Part shown: positions 53,156 through 62,100 of the stretch, one piece after another
Position numbering within the stretch: position 1 is the first letter of the stretch
Layout: each line of letters starts with the position of its first letter
Assembly (NCBI GenBank): GCA_046327915.1
Contig: JAXLXO010000002.1
Location: 378,660-442,659 of the forward strand
Direction of reading: 5' to 3'
Length of the DNA stretch: 64,000 nucleotides
Origin: VGTK01 sp046327915
GTDB lineage: Bacteria; Desulfobacterota; Binatia; UBA12015
The notes under the pieces: model-generated
The model's database searches: none
The model's input: the letters and a program-made list of their open reading frames with translations, nothing else
Told to the model about the DNA's origin: nothing
Program-made: the position numbers and the translations under genes

Positions 53156-55201
53156 TCACTCGCCCGGCGGCGGTCCCTTCTCGATCAGCTCGAGCAGCGC
53201 CGGCTCCTCGATCACCGGCACGTTCAGCTTGCGTGCCTTGTCGAGCTTGCCGCCGCCGGCCTCGCCCGCGACGAGGTAGCTGGTCTTCGCGCTGACCGAG
53301 CCCGTGACCTTGCCGCCCGCGGCGCGGATCAGCTCCGCCGCCTGCTCGCGGCTGTACGTCGGCAGCGTTCCGGTGATGACGAACACGAGGCCCTCGAGCG
53401 GCTTCGGTCCGCCCTCGCCCTCCGGCGCGCGCTCCTCGACCATGCGCACGCCGGCCGCACGCAGCTTCTCGACGATGCGCCGGTTGTGCGGGTGCGAGAA
53501 CCACTCGATCACGCTCTCGGCGAGGATCGGACCGATGCCGGTAATGCCGGCGAAGTCCTCGGCGGTGGCCTTCTCGAGTGCGTCGAGCGAGCCGAAGTGC
53601 TCGATCAGGTTCTGCGCCACGACCTCGCCGACGCCGCGGATGCCGAGCGCCGTCAGCACGCGCCACACCGGGCGATCCTTCGCGTTCGCGATCGCGGCGA
53701 CCAGCTTGTCGATGCGCTTCCGCTGGAAGCCCGGCAGGCCGTCGAGGTCGTCGGCGGTGATCGCGAAGATGTCGGCGACGTCCTCGACGAGCCCCGCCTC
53801 GACGAACTGCCCGGCCTGCCTGATGCCGAAGCCGTCGATGTCCATGGCACCGCGCGACACGAAGTACTCGACCGAGCGCACGAGCTGCGCCGGGCAGGCC
53901 GAGTTCACGCAGTAGGTCGCGACCTCGTCCTCCAGCTTGACGGCCTTCTCGCCGCACGCGGGACAATTCGCCGGCAGCTCGAATACCGTCTCGTCGCCGG
54001 TGCGCAGCTCCGGCACCGGGCGCAGCACCTGCGGAATGACCTCCCCGGCGCGCTTGACGACCACGTGGTCGCCGATGCGGATGTCGCGCTCGCGGATGTA
54101 GTCGGCGTTGTGCAGCGTCGCGTTGCGCACGGTGACGCCGCCGATCTGCGCCGGCTCGAGCTCCGCGAACGGCATCAGCACGCCGGTGCGTCCGACGTTG
54201 ACGCCGATCGCGTTGAGCTTCGTCACGACTTCGGTCGACGGGAACTTGTAGGCCACCGCCCAGCGCGGCGCATTGCCGACCGCGCCCAGGCGCTCCTGGA
54301 CGCGGCACTCGTCCACCTTCACGACGAGCCCGTCGGTCTCGTACGGCAGGGTCTCGCGGCGCTCGGGCCACGCGGCGCAGAACGCAGCCACCTCGTCGAT
54401 GGTCGCGAGCCGCGTGCACTCGCCGGCCACCGGAAAGCCGAGCCTGCGCAGCAGATCGAGCGCCCCCCACTGCGAGTCGAGAGCCGCGCCCTCGACCACC
54501 ACCACCTGGTACGCCCAGAGACGCAGCGGGCGCGTCGCGGTCACGGACGGATCGAGCTGGCGCAGCGAGCCCGCCGCGAAGTTGCGCGGATTCGCGTAGA
54601 CCTTCTCGCCGCGCGCCGCCTGCTCCTCGTTGAAGCGCGCGAACGCCGCGCGCTCCATGTAGATCTCGCCGCGCACGACGAGGCGCGACGGCGCCTTCGT
54701 CCGGCCGCCGTCGACGGGGATCGCGAGCGGAACGGTCTGCACCGTGCGCAGGTTCGCCGTGACGTCCTCGCCGACCTCGCCGTCGCCGCGCGTCGCACCG
54801 AGCGTGAACGATCCGTCCTCGTAGTGCAGCAGCACCGAGAGGCCGTCGATCTTCGGCTCGACCACGAACGACAGCTCGGTGCCCTGCGGCAGCAGGCGCA
54901 GCGCGCGCTCGTGCCACGCGCGCAGCTCCTCCTCGTCGAACACGTTGCCGAGGCTCAGCATGGGCACCGGGTGGCGGACCTTCGCGAAGCGCTCCTGCGC
55001 GACGCCGCCGACCCGCTGCGTCGGCGAGTCCGGCGTGCGCAGCTCCGGATGCTGCGCCTCGAGCTCATTCAGCTCGCGCAGCAGCGCATCGAACTCGGCG
55101 TCGCTGATCTCCGGGTCGTCGAGGACGTGATAGCGGTGGTTGTGATGGTGCAGCGCCGCGCGCAGCTTGTCGGCGCGCGCGGCCGGTGATGCCGGCTTCA
55201 C
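53156..55201 (-). CDS. ligA: NAD-dependent DNA ligase
   Basis: A 681-residue LigA, close to the usual 670. It seals nicks in replication and repair. HHHNHRYHVLDDPEISDAEFD is the Ia NAD-binding region, and VEPKIDGLSVLL near residue 115 holds the adenylated Lys (KxDG). An OB domain follows, then the zinc finger CPACG...CVNSACP, helix-hairpin-helix repeats (ITGIGPILAESV, LGIRGVGEVVAQN), and a BRCT domain at the C-terminus (LVFVITGTLPTYSREQAAEL). The start is GTG 55201, which overlaps the stop of the HEAT-repeat lipoprotein gene, an unusual partner. Confidence 0.97.
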   Translation of the reverse strand: MKPASPAARADKLRAALHHHNHRYHVLDDPEISDAEFDALLRELNELEAQHPELRTPDSPTQRVGGVAQERFAKVRHPVPMLSLGNVFDEEELRAWHERALRLLPQGTELSFVVEPKIDGLSVLLHYEDGSFTLGATRGDGEVGEDVTANLRTVQTVPLAIPVDGGRTKAPSRLVVRGEIYMERAAFARFNEEQAARGEKVYANPRNFAAGSLRQLDPSVTATRPLRLWAYQVVVVEGAALDSQWGALDLLRRLGFPVAGECTRLATIDEVAAFCAAWPERRETLPYETDGLVVKVDECRVQERLGAVGNAPRWAVAYKFPSTEVVTKLNAIGVNVGRTGVLMPFAELEPAQIGGVTVRNATLHNADYIRERDIRIGDHVVVKRAGEVIPQVLRPVPELRTGDETVFELPANCPACGEKAVKLEDEVATYCVNSACPAQLVRSVEYFVSRGAMDIDGFGIRQAGQFVEAGLVEDVADIFAITADDLDGLPGFQRKRIDKLVAAIANAKDRPVWRVLTALGIRGVGEVVAQNLIEHFGSLDALEKATAEDFAGITGIGPILAESVIEWFSHPHNRRIVEKLRAAGVRMVEERAPEGEGGPKPLEGLVFVITGTLPTYSREQAAELIRAAGGKVTGSVSAKTSYLVAGEAGGGKLDKARKLNVPVIEEPALLELIEKGPPPGE

Positions 55202-55881
55202 ACCTTCGAGTCTCCGCCGCCACCCTGCAGACGGTCGAGCGCGTGCTCGACGTCCTGCTCGAGTCCCGCGTCGCCGCCGACGTCGAGTCCGCGCAGCGCC
55301 GGGATCGCGTCCGGTCCGACCTGACCCAGCGCCGCGATCGCGGCACGCTTGACGCGCCGGTCGTGGTCCGCCGCCGCCTGCTGCAACGCGGGGATCGCCG
55401 CGGGCCCCAGTGCGCCGAGCGACGTCGCCGCGTTCTCGCGCACGTAGTGGTCGGGGCTCGCGAGCGCGCCCTGCAGCGCGGGCACCGCCGCCGGCCCCAT
55501 CGTGAGCAGCGCACGCGTCGCCTGATCGCGCACCACCGACTTCCTGTCGGCGGCCGCGCGCCCGAGGAGCGGCAGCGCGGCCGGCCCGAGCCGCACCAGG
55601 CCCTGCGTCGCCGCGGCGCGCACGTCGGGCGATGCGTCGTCGAGCGCCTTTGCGAAGACCGGCAGCGCCGCGGGTCCGAGCGCGACCAGCTCGTCGACCG
55701 CGTGCCGGCGCTGGTAGACGTCGCCCGTGAGCAGCGCGGTCTCGAGATCCGCGCCCTTCGCCTCGCCCGGCGGCTCCGTCGGCGGGCGACACGCCGCGAG
55801 GAGCGCCACGAGCAGCAATGCGCTCCACGCGCGGCGCGCGCCGCAGCGCCTCAGGTGACCTCCGCCGTTCGATCGCATCAT
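55198..55881 (-). CDS. HEAT-repeat lipoprotein
   Basis: A 227-residue protein. A basic start and hydrophobic core end in LLVALLAAC, a lipobox, so the mature protein should be lipid-anchored in the envelope. After a short Pro-rich linker come five HEAT-like repeats of about 30 residues, each with a conserved 'lGPaAlPaL' turn and a paired helix (GPAALPVFAKALDD, GPAALPLLGRAA, GPAAVPALQGALA, GPAAIPALQQAA, GPDAIPALRGL). Such solenoids bind proteins. Its stop overlaps the ligA start by four bases, although the two functions have no obvious link. Confidence 0.85.
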   Translation of the reverse strand: MMRSNGGGHLRRCGARRAWSALLLVALLAACRPPTEPPGEAKGADLETALLTGDVYQRRHAVDELVALGPAALPVFAKALDDASPDVRAAATQGLVRLGPAALPLLGRAAADRKSVVRDQATRALLTMGPAAVPALQGALASPDHYVRENAATSLGALGPAAIPALQQAAADHDRRVKRAAIAALGQVGPDAIPALRGLDVGGDAGLEQDVEHALDRLQGGGGDSKV

Positions 55882-56036
55882 CGCCCAGATGGGGTTTGCA
55901 CGAGCAAGGCGATGTGATCAACTCGCGACATCGTCACGTTGCGGCGCGCTCCGGGCCCCCCGGCGGATCGCGCCACGTCGGACCTCGCGAGCTCGCCGTG
56001 CACTCGACCGGCGCACGCAGGGTCGGAGGGCCCCGG

Positions 56037-58445
56037 ATGAGCGTATCCCGCATCCCCGCGAGCGCGCGTCGCGCCGATGACCGCGCCGATCGCCGGGGCG
56101 GCGACGACGCCGCAGGGTCCGATCCGCACCGCGCGCTGCCGCGGCTGCTGCGCCTCGCCGGGTCGGGATCGGACACCGGGACCTTCGCGGTCTCGGTTGC
56201 GCAGGGACTCGCGCACCACCCGCGCCGCCTGCACTGCCGCTACCTCTACGACGCCGCCGGCTCGGCGCTCTTCGAGCGCATCACGGAGCAGCCCGAGTAC
56301 TACTTGACGTCCGCCGAGGCGGCGCTGCTGGCGCGCCACGCCGGACGCATCCGCGCGCTCACCGGCGCGTCCACGCTGGTCGAGCTCGGCGCCGGAACGT
56401 CGGCGAAGACGCGCCACCTGCTCGACGCCTGGACCGCACGCGATCCCGGGGCGACGTACGTCGCCGTCGACATCTGCGAGCCGGTGGTCGTGTCGTCGGG
56501 CGAGGAGCTGCGGCGCGAGTACCCGCGCCTCGACGTGCGCGGCGTCGCGGGATCGTACGAGCAGGCGCTGCCGTGGCTGAAGAGCCTCTCGCCGGTCACG
56601 CTCGCGTTCCTCGGCAGCACCATCGGCAACTTCGACGACGCCGAGCTCGACGAGTTCCTCGCGCGCGTCGCGGCGAGCCTCGCGCCCGGCGATCACCTGC
56701 TGCTCGGCGTCGATCTCGTCAAGGACGTCGCGACGCTCGAGGCCGCCTACGACGACGCCGCGGGCGTCACCGCGCTGTTCACGCGCAACCTGTTCGCGCG
56801 CATGAACCGCGAGCTCGGCACCGCGATCGACCTCGACGCGGTCGAGCACGTGGCGCACTGGAACGACCGCCGCGAGCGCATCGACATCTTCGCGCGCTTC
56901 ACGAAGGAGACCTGGATCGACCTGCCCTCGCTCGGCGAGCGCTTCCGGGTCGCGCGCGGCGAGACGATCCGCACGGAGATCAGCCGGAAGTTCCGCGCCG
57001 ACGAGATGATGCTGCGCGTGTCGCGGCACGGCTTCGTGCCGGTGGAGACGTTCACCGACGACGGCGGACGCTTCGCCTCGCTGCTGCTGCGTCGCGCCGA
57101 CGACGGCGCGCGCTCGCCGCTCGCGGTGTGCGAGGACGCGGTGCACGCGCTCGAAGCCGGACGGGTGCGCACGATGGAGCTGGTCGCTCCGCTCGACGCG
57201 ACGGCGCTGGCGCGACAGCACAGCCCGCTCATGAGCCCGATCGTCTGGGATCTCGCGCACGTCGCCAACTTCGAGGAGCAGTGGACCGCGCGCGTGCTCG
57301 GCAGCGCGACCGCGGCCGACGACGGCGACGCGCGCGCGCAGCGCGACCGGATCTACGACGCGATCAGCAACCCGCGCCGCACGCGCTCCGAGCTGCCGCT
57401 CCTGACGCACGACGAGAGCTTCGCCTACCTCGACCGCGTGCGTACGCGCACGCGGTCGTGCCTGGAGGAGCTCGAGCGCGCGACCACCGACCACGCGCTG
57501 CTGCGCGACGGCTACGTCTGGTCGATGCTGGCGCAGCACGAGGCGCAGCACCAGGAGACGATCCTCCAGACGATCCAGATCGCCGAACTGCCGTACGAGA
57601 GCCACCTGCGCGACGACGCCAACGCGCGCCGGCTCGTCGTCCCGCCGCACGCGCTCGCAGGAACGATGGTCGTCGTGCCGGGTGGGGACTACACGATCGG
57701 CACCGACGATCGCCGTTCGGCGTACGACAACGAGCGCCCCGCGCACGAGGTGCGCGTCGAACGCTTTCGCATCGACGCGGCACCGGTCACGTGCGGTGCG
57801 TTCCGCGCCTTCCTCGACGACGGCGGCTACCGGCGCCGCGAGCTCTGGAGCGACGACGGCTGGTCGTGGCTTCGCGAGAGCAGAGCGCGCCATCCGGCGA
57901 GCTGGCTGCGCGCCGGCGATGGCTGGGCCGAGCGCGCGTTCGGCCGTGTCGTGCCGTTCGACCCGGTGCGTCCGGTGATCCACGTCTGCTGGTACGAGGC
58001 CGACGCGTACGCGCGCTGGGCGGGCAAGCGGCTGCCGACCGAGCACGAGTGGGAGGTCGCGGCGGCGATCGATCCCGAGCGCGGCATCGCGCGGCGCCAT
58101 CCGTGGGGCGACGCGCCGGCGACGCCGGAGCACGCCAACCTCGATCAGCGGACGTTCCTGCCGCTGCCGATCGGCGCGTTTCCCGCGGGACGCAGCTTCT
58201 TCGGCTGCGAGCAGATGATCGGTGACGTCTGGGAGTGGACGTCGAGCGACTTCGCGCCGTACCCCGGCTTCGTGTCGTTCCCCTACCGCGAGTACTCCGA
58301 GGCCCACTTCGGCAAGGGATACAAGGTGCTGCGCGGCGGCTCGTGGGCGACGCGTCCGGTCGCGATCCGCAACACCTTCCGCAACTGGGACCTGCCGCAG
58401 CGCCGGCAGATCTTCGCCGGCTTCCGCTGCGCGAGCGATGCTTGA
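56037..58445 (+). CDS. EgtD-EgtB fusion (ergothioneine biosynthesis, Egt1-like)
   Basis: An 802-residue protein joining both core ergothioneine enzymes. Residues about 35-350 are EgtD, the histidine N-alpha-trimethyltransferase: CRYLYDAAGSALFERITEQP, TLVELGAGTSAKTRHLLDAW, FLGSTIGNFDDAEL, VDLVKDVATLEAAYDDAAGV and IRTEISRKFRADEM. Residues about 365-802 are EgtB, the iron-dependent sulfoxide synthase: a DinB-like part with MSPIVWDLAHVANFEEQW and AQHEAQHQETIL (iron His pair near 503), then an FGE-sulfatase domain (TMVVVPGGDYTIGTDDR, MIGDVWEWTSSDF, RGGSWATRP). The order equals that of fungal Egt1. ATG 56037 follows GGAGGG. No egtA, egtC or egtE lies in the window. Confidence 0.93.
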   Translation: MSVSRIPASARRADDRADRRGGDDAAGSDPHRALPRLLRLAGSGSDTGTFAVSVAQGLAHHPRRLHCRYLYDAAGSALFERITEQPEYYLTSAEAALLARHAGRIRALTGASTLVELGAGTSAKTRHLLDAWTARDPGATYVAVDICEPVVVSSGEELRREYPRLDVRGVAGSYEQALPWLKSLSPVTLAFLGSTIGNFDDAELDEFLARVAASLAPGDHLLLGVDLVKDVATLEAAYDDAAGVTALFTRNLFARMNRELGTAIDLDAVEHVAHWNDRRERIDIFARFTKETWIDLPSLGERFRVARGETIRTEISRKFRADEMMLRVSRHGFVPVETFTDDGGRFASLLLRRADDGARSPLAVCEDAVHALEAGRVRTMELVAPLDATALARQHSPLMSPIVWDLAHVANFEEQWTARVLGSATAADDGDARAQRDRIYDAISNPRRTRSELPLLTHDESFAYLDRVRTRTRSCLEELERATTDHALLRDGYVWSMLAQHEAQHQETILQTIQIAELPYESHLRDDANARRLVVPPHALAGTMVVVPGGDYTIGTDDRRSAYDNERPAHEVRVERFRIDAAPVTCGAFRAFLDDGGYRRRELWSDDGWSWLRESRARHPASWLRAGDGWAERAFGRVVPFDPVRPVIHVCWYEADAYARWAGKRLPTEHEWEVAAAIDPERGIARRHPWGDAPATPEHANLDQRTFLPLPIGAFPAGRSFFGCEQMIGDVWEWTSSDFAPYPGFVSFPYREYSEAHFGKGYKVLRGGSWATRPVAIRNTFRNWDLPQRRQIFAGFRCASDA

Positions 58446-59502
58446 CGATCGCGCGCCGGGCGAGCCGCCCGGCGCCGTCGCCGGTGCGCCGGCGACGCAC
58501 GCGGAGCGCTCGCGCCGCGCCCGCGCGCTCGCGACGCGCCTCGCGGCCCTGCCGCTCCGCGTCGAGCGCGCGCGCTGCGCTGTCGCGGCGGTTGCGGTTC
58601 CCTCGTACCCCGACGGTCCGCGACCGAGCTCGACGCTGATCCTCGACGGCGCGGGACGCACGGGGCGCGGCGAGCACGTGGGGTGGACCGACGCGGCGCA
58701 CGCGGGCTTCGCGGCACGCGCGGGTGCGCTCGCGCTCGCGCGCTGCACGACCGTCGGCGAGGCGAGTGCGCTGGCGCGCGAGCATCTCACCGACGCGTAC
58801 GACCGGGCGGCGCTCGAGGCTGCGGCGATCGACCTGGCGCTGCGTCAGGCAGCGACCGACGCGTTCGCGCTGTGCGGCGTCGCACCGCGCCCGGTGCGCT
58901 ACGTACTGTCCTTCGAGCGCGTGGCGGATCCGGCGTCGCGCGCACGCGAGGAGCTCGCGCCGAATCCCGGCCTCGAGCTCAAGGTCGATGCGGATCCGTC
59001 GTGGAGCGACGACACGCTCGCGGCCCTCGCGGCGCTCGGCCGCGTCGCGGTGCTCGACTTCAAGCAGGGCGGCGAGCGCACGGACCACCTGCGCGCACAC
59101 CGGCTGCTGCCCGAGGCGCTGCTCGAGGACGCGCCGCAGGGCTCGGCACCGTGGCCACCGGCGCTGCACGCGCGTCTCGCGCTCGACGCGCCGATCGTGT
59201 CGGCCGCGGACGTCGCCGCGCTGGCGGAGCTGCCCGCCGCGGTGAACGTCAAGCCGGCGCGCATCGGCGGCGTGCTGGAGGCGCTCGCCGTGATCGCCGC
59301 CTGCGCATCGCGCGGCATCGAGGTCTACATGGGCGGGATGTTCGAGGTCGGCGTCGGTCGGACGCTCGTGCAGACGCTCGCGAGCCTGTTCAGCCCCGAC
59401 GGTCCGAACGACGTCGCACCGATCGCGCTCGCCGGGCGCCCTGCCCCGCGTCCGCACCGCCTCGATCTCCGTCCGCCTCCGGACGGCGGGCTCGCAAGCT
59501 GA
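58438..59502 (+). CDS. enolase-superfamily (mandelate racemase/MLE-like) protein
   Basis: A 354-residue protein of the enolase superfamily. The C-terminal barrel shows the metal and base residues: LELKVDADPSW (Lys), VAVLDFKQGG (Asp), LLEDAPQ (Glu), LALDAPIVSAADVAALAEL (Asp), AAVNVKPARIGGVLEAL (Lys), and YMGGMFEVGVGRTLVQTLAS. This resembles an uncharacterised enolase group found in actinobacteria rather than a known dipeptide epimerase or OSB synthase. Its ATG lies inside the last codons of the EgtD-EgtB gene (eight-base overlap), so expression should be coupled. A role linked to ergothioneine is suggested by this arrangement but not by sequence. Confidence 0.75.
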   Translation: MLDDRAPGEPPGAVAGAPATHAERSRRARALATRLAALPLRVERARCAVAAVAVPSYPDGPRPSSTLILDGAGRTGRGEHVGWTDAAHAGFAARAGALALARCTTVGEASALAREHLTDAYDRAALEAAAIDLALRQAATDAFALCGVAPRPVRYVLSFERVADPASRAREELAPNPGLELKVDADPSWSDDTLAALAALGRVAVLDFKQGGERTDHLRAHRLLPEALLEDAPQGSAPWPPALHARLALDAPIVSAADVAALAELPAAVNVKPARIGGVLEALAVIAACASRGIEVYMGGMFEVGVGRTLVQTLASLFSPDGPNDVAPIALAGRPAPRPHRLDLRPPPDGGLAS

Positions 59503-59582
59503 ATCTTTCTGGTACAAGCTCGGCGCTGGAGGGACGAACGGCGCACGGACGCGCCGGCCGGCTGCACGGAAGGAGCATGGGG

Positions 59583-60419
59583 ATGGCGGAGCGATTCACG
59601 GGCAAGGTGGCCGTCGTCACCGGAGCATCGGCGGGCATCGGCAGCGCCGTCGCGCGGCAGCTCGCGGCCGAGGGCGCGCGCGTGGCGCTGGTCGCGCGCA
59701 GCCTCGATCCTCTGGAATGGGTCGCGGGCGAGATCCGCGGCGCGGGCGGCGTCGCGAAGGCGTTTCCCGCCGACGTGCGCGATCACGCCGCGTGCGCGGC
59801 GCTCCTCGCCGCCGTCGAGCAGGAGTTCGGCGGCATCGACGTGCTGGTGAACAACGCGGGTGCGAACCACCGCGGACCGGTCGAGGAGCAGTCGCCCGCA
59901 GCGCTCGCGCAGATCATCGACGTCAATCTCACCGCTCCCATCGTCCTGACGCGGCTGGCGCTCCCGTACCTGCGGCGCCGCGACCAGGCGGCGATCGTCA
60001 ACGTCGCGTCGATCGCCGGACAGATCCCCGTCGCCCACGAGGCGGCCTACTCCGCCAGCAAGTCCGGCCTGCGCGCCTTCACCTTCGCGCTGCGCGAGGA
60101 GCTCGAGGGCTCCGGCATCACCGTCTCCGCCGTGTCGCCCGGCCCGGTGGACACCGGCTTCCTCATGGAGGACCTCGACCACGTGCCGGACCTCATCTTC
60201 GCCAACCCCATGTCCACCTCCGACGAGGTCGCCGCCCTCGTCCTCGACTGCGCCGCCGACGGCGCCGCCGAGCGGACGATTCCGGCGCTCACCGGCTACA
60301 TGGCGCGCGTGGGCAGCGCGCTGCCGATCGTCAAGCGCGCGCTCGCGCCGATCCTCGAGGAGCGCGGCCGCGTCGTGAAGGAGCAGTACCGCGCCCGGCA
60401 GCGGTCGAACGAGCGATGA
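59583..60419 (+). CDS. short-chain dehydrogenase/reductase
   Basis: A 278-residue classical SDR: KVAVVTGASAGIGSAVARQL (cofactor site, TGxxxGIG), DVLVNNAGANHRGP, IVNVASIAGQIPVAHEAAYS with the YSASK catalytic Tyr-Lys pair and upstream Ser, and VSPGPVDTGF. The basic residue after the second strand (ALVARSLD) favours NADPH. ATG 59583 is chosen over ATG 59577 because the GGAAGGAG ribosome site (59568-59575) is correctly spaced only for the later codon. The stop overlaps the SMP-30 start (ATGA). The two may act in one small catabolic path; the substrate is unknown. Confidence 0.9.
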   Translation: MAERFTGKVAVVTGASAGIGSAVARQLAAEGARVALVARSLDPLEWVAGEIRGAGGVAKAFPADVRDHAACAALLAAVEQEFGGIDVLVNNAGANHRGPVEEQSPAALAQIIDVNLTAPIVLTRLALPYLRRRDQAAIVNVASIAGQIPVAHEAAYSASKSGLRAFTFALREELEGSGITVSAVSPGPVDTGFLMEDLDHVPDLIFANPMSTSDEVAALVLDCAADGAAERTIPALTGYMARVGSALPIVKRALAPILEERGRVVKEQYRARQRSNER

Positions 60420-61264
60420 GCGCGGAGCCGAAGCTTCTTCTCGACGGGCTGGTGTTCGCCGAAGGACCGCGCTGGCACGACGGCCGGCTGTGGTTCTCGG
60501 ACATGCACGCGCACGAGGTCGTCGCGGTCGACGAGGGCGGACGCCGCGAGACCGTCGCTCACGTCCCGGGCAGCCCGTCGGGACTCGGCTGGCTGCCGGA
60601 CGGCCGCATGCTCGTGGTGTCGATGGAGGACCGCCGCCTGCTGCGCATGGACAGCGGACGCCTCGTCCAGCACGCCGACCTGTCGCGGCTCGCGCCCTTC
60701 CACTGCAACGACATGGTCGTCGACGGCAACGGCAACGCCTTCGTCGGCAACTTCGGCTTCGACCTGCACCGCGGGGAGCCGACGCGCGACACCTGCCTGA
60801 TCCACGTGGCACCCGACGGCAGCGCGCGCGTCGCGGCCGAGGACATGTGCTTCCCGAACGGCGTCGTGGTCACGCCCGACGGCGGCACGCTGATCGTCGC
60901 CGAGAGCTTCGGACAGCGCTTGACGGCCTTCGACCTCGCCGCGGACGGCACGCTGACGAACCGGCGCGTCTGGGCGACGCTCGACTTCTATCCCGACGGC
61001 ATCGCGCTCGACGCCGACGGCTGCGTCTGGTGCGCGTTCCCGATCTCGCCGGGCAGCTTCCGCCGCGTCGCCGAGGGCGGACGCGTGGTGCAGCAGATCG
61101 ACGTCCCCGACCGCGCCGCCTTCGCGTGCGCGCTCGGCGGCGCCGACCGGCGCACGCTCTTCCTGCTCGAGGCGCGCGACTCGAGCCCGCATGCGGACCT
61201 CGAGCGCGGCAACGCGCGAATCAGGACGGTGCGCGTCGAAGCGCCCGGCGCCGGCTTGCCCTGA
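60416..61264 (+). CDS. SMP-30/gluconolactonase-like beta-propeller
   Basis: A 282-residue six-bladed beta-propeller lactonase of the SMP-30/Gluconolactonase/LRE family. LVFAEGPRWHDGRLWFSDMH has the conserved metal-binding Glu and the FSD motif; FHCNDMVVDGNGNAFVGNFGFD has the Asn-Asp metal site; and MCFPNGVVVTPDGGTLIVAES and FYPDGIALDADGCVW supply further ligand loops. It would open a sugar or other lactone. ATG 60416 overlaps the SDR stop, and an SDR plus lactonase pair is a common oxidation-then-hydrolysis arrangement. It converges with the next gene across 12 bases. Confidence 0.88.
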   Translation: MSAEPKLLLDGLVFAEGPRWHDGRLWFSDMHAHEVVAVDEGGRRETVAHVPGSPSGLGWLPDGRMLVVSMEDRRLLRMDSGRLVQHADLSRLAPFHCNDMVVDGNGNAFVGNFGFDLHRGEPTRDTCLIHVAPDGSARVAAEDMCFPNGVVVTPDGGTLIVAESFGQRLTAFDLAADGTLTNRRVWATLDFYPDGIALDADGCVWCAFPISPGSFRRVAEGGRVVQQIDVPDRAAFACALGGADRRTLFLLEARDSSPHADLERGNARIRTVRVEAPGAGLP

Positions 61265-61276
61265 GGAGGACCCGCG

Positions 61277-61987
61277 TCACCACCACGGCGACCAGGCGGA
61301 TGCGCGCAGGAGTCGGCTCTGCCACTGGTCGCGCAGCTCGAGGGCGTCGACCATCCAGGTGCCGGGCTTGCGGTAGGCGGCGGGCAGCTCGTGCGTCAGG
61401 AGGCGCAGCATCCCGTCGGGCTGCACGACCTTCTGCCAGAGGACGATCTCGCGGCGGCGGTGGCTGCCGAGCGTCGTGCGGAAGCTCGCGTCGACGGTGA
61501 GCATGCGCGGGCCGTGCACGCCGGCCTCCTTCATCTCGCGCGCGTAGTGCGTGCCCGAGCGCTCGACGTAATCCTCGAGACGTCCCTCGTGCGGCCAGAC
61601 GGTGTCCTCCATGAACAACGTCAAGCCGTGCTCGGCCGGCGTCGTCGGCACCGACGCGAGATCCACCGTCTGCAGCGGCGACCACGGCAGCGGCACCAGC
61701 AGCTTGGCGCGCACCTCGTGCCGCAGGCGGTCGACGTCGCGCGACCACGCCGCGAGATCGCCGTCGAGCACGCGGCGCGCCAGCCGCTCCCACGCCGCCC
61801 CGTCGCGCAGCGCGGTGACCGTCACCACGCGGTACGACGATCCCGTCCCGTGCGCGTGATGCAGGAAGTACAGCAGGCGTGCGTCGTCGCCGCCCGCGAG
61901 CTGCGGCATCCAGCCGTCGCGGATCGCCGCCTCGAACTCCTGCTCGTGCGCGCCGACCACCTCGTGCTCCTCGTGCAGCAGCAGCAT
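61277..61987 (-). CDS. two-domain ferredoxin-fold (NIPSNAP-like) hypothetical protein
   Basis: A 236-residue cytoplasmic protein with no signal peptide. It appears to contain two similar alpha/beta halves: LLHEEHEVVGAHEQEFEAA to AWERLARRVL, and LFMEDTVWPHEGRLEDYVE to LWQKVVQPDGMLRLL. Each has a long helix and strands of the dimeric alpha-beta barrel (NIPSNAP/ABM) type. WSPLQTVDL and REIVLWQKV are conserved-looking segments. The function is unknown. ATG 61987 is chosen because upstream sequence is arginine-rich shadow that runs into the divergent gene's promoter. Confidence 0.65.
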   Translation of the reverse strand: MLLLHEEHEVVGAHEQEFEAAIRDGWMPQLAGGDDARLLYFLHHAHGTGSSYRVVTVTALRDGAAWERLARRVLDGDLAAWSRDVDRLRHEVRAKLLVPLPWSPLQTVDLASVPTTPAEHGLTLFMEDTVWPHEGRLEDYVERSGTHYAREMKEAGVHGPRMLTVDASFRTTLGSHRRREIVLWQKVVQPDGMLRLLTHELPAAYRKPGTWMVDALELRDQWQSRLLRASAWSPWW

Positions 61988-62065
61988 GGTTCGCCCTCCG
62001 CGGCGACACTCGCCCGGCGCGCGGCCGCCATGCAAGCGCCCTGCGCGACGGGGGACGGAACCGTC

Positions 62066-62095
62066 TTGCTGCCGCGTCGCGCCCGCCGGTAGTCT
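62066..62095 (+). promoter_or_regulatory. promoter of the duplicated secreted protein gene, possibly leaderless
   Basis: TTGCTG (62066-62071) and TAGTCT (62090-62095) are 18 bases apart. The -10 ends five bases before ATG 62101, which leaves no room for a ribosome binding site and suggests a leaderless transcript. Confidence 0.42.
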
Positions 62096-62100
62096 GACGC

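Noticed and set aside
55910..55933. CGATGT...ACATCG inverted repeat between the HEAT lipoprotein and EgtD-EgtB genes.
   Set aside because: Six-base arms with a 12-base spacer are expected by chance in this much DNA, and nothing else supports an operator.
56037..58445. EgtD-EgtB as an ovothiol synthase OvoA.
   Set aside because: OvoA carries its methyltransferase at the C-terminus; here an EgtD-type histidine trimethyltransferase is N-terminal, with the EgtD-specific motifs.
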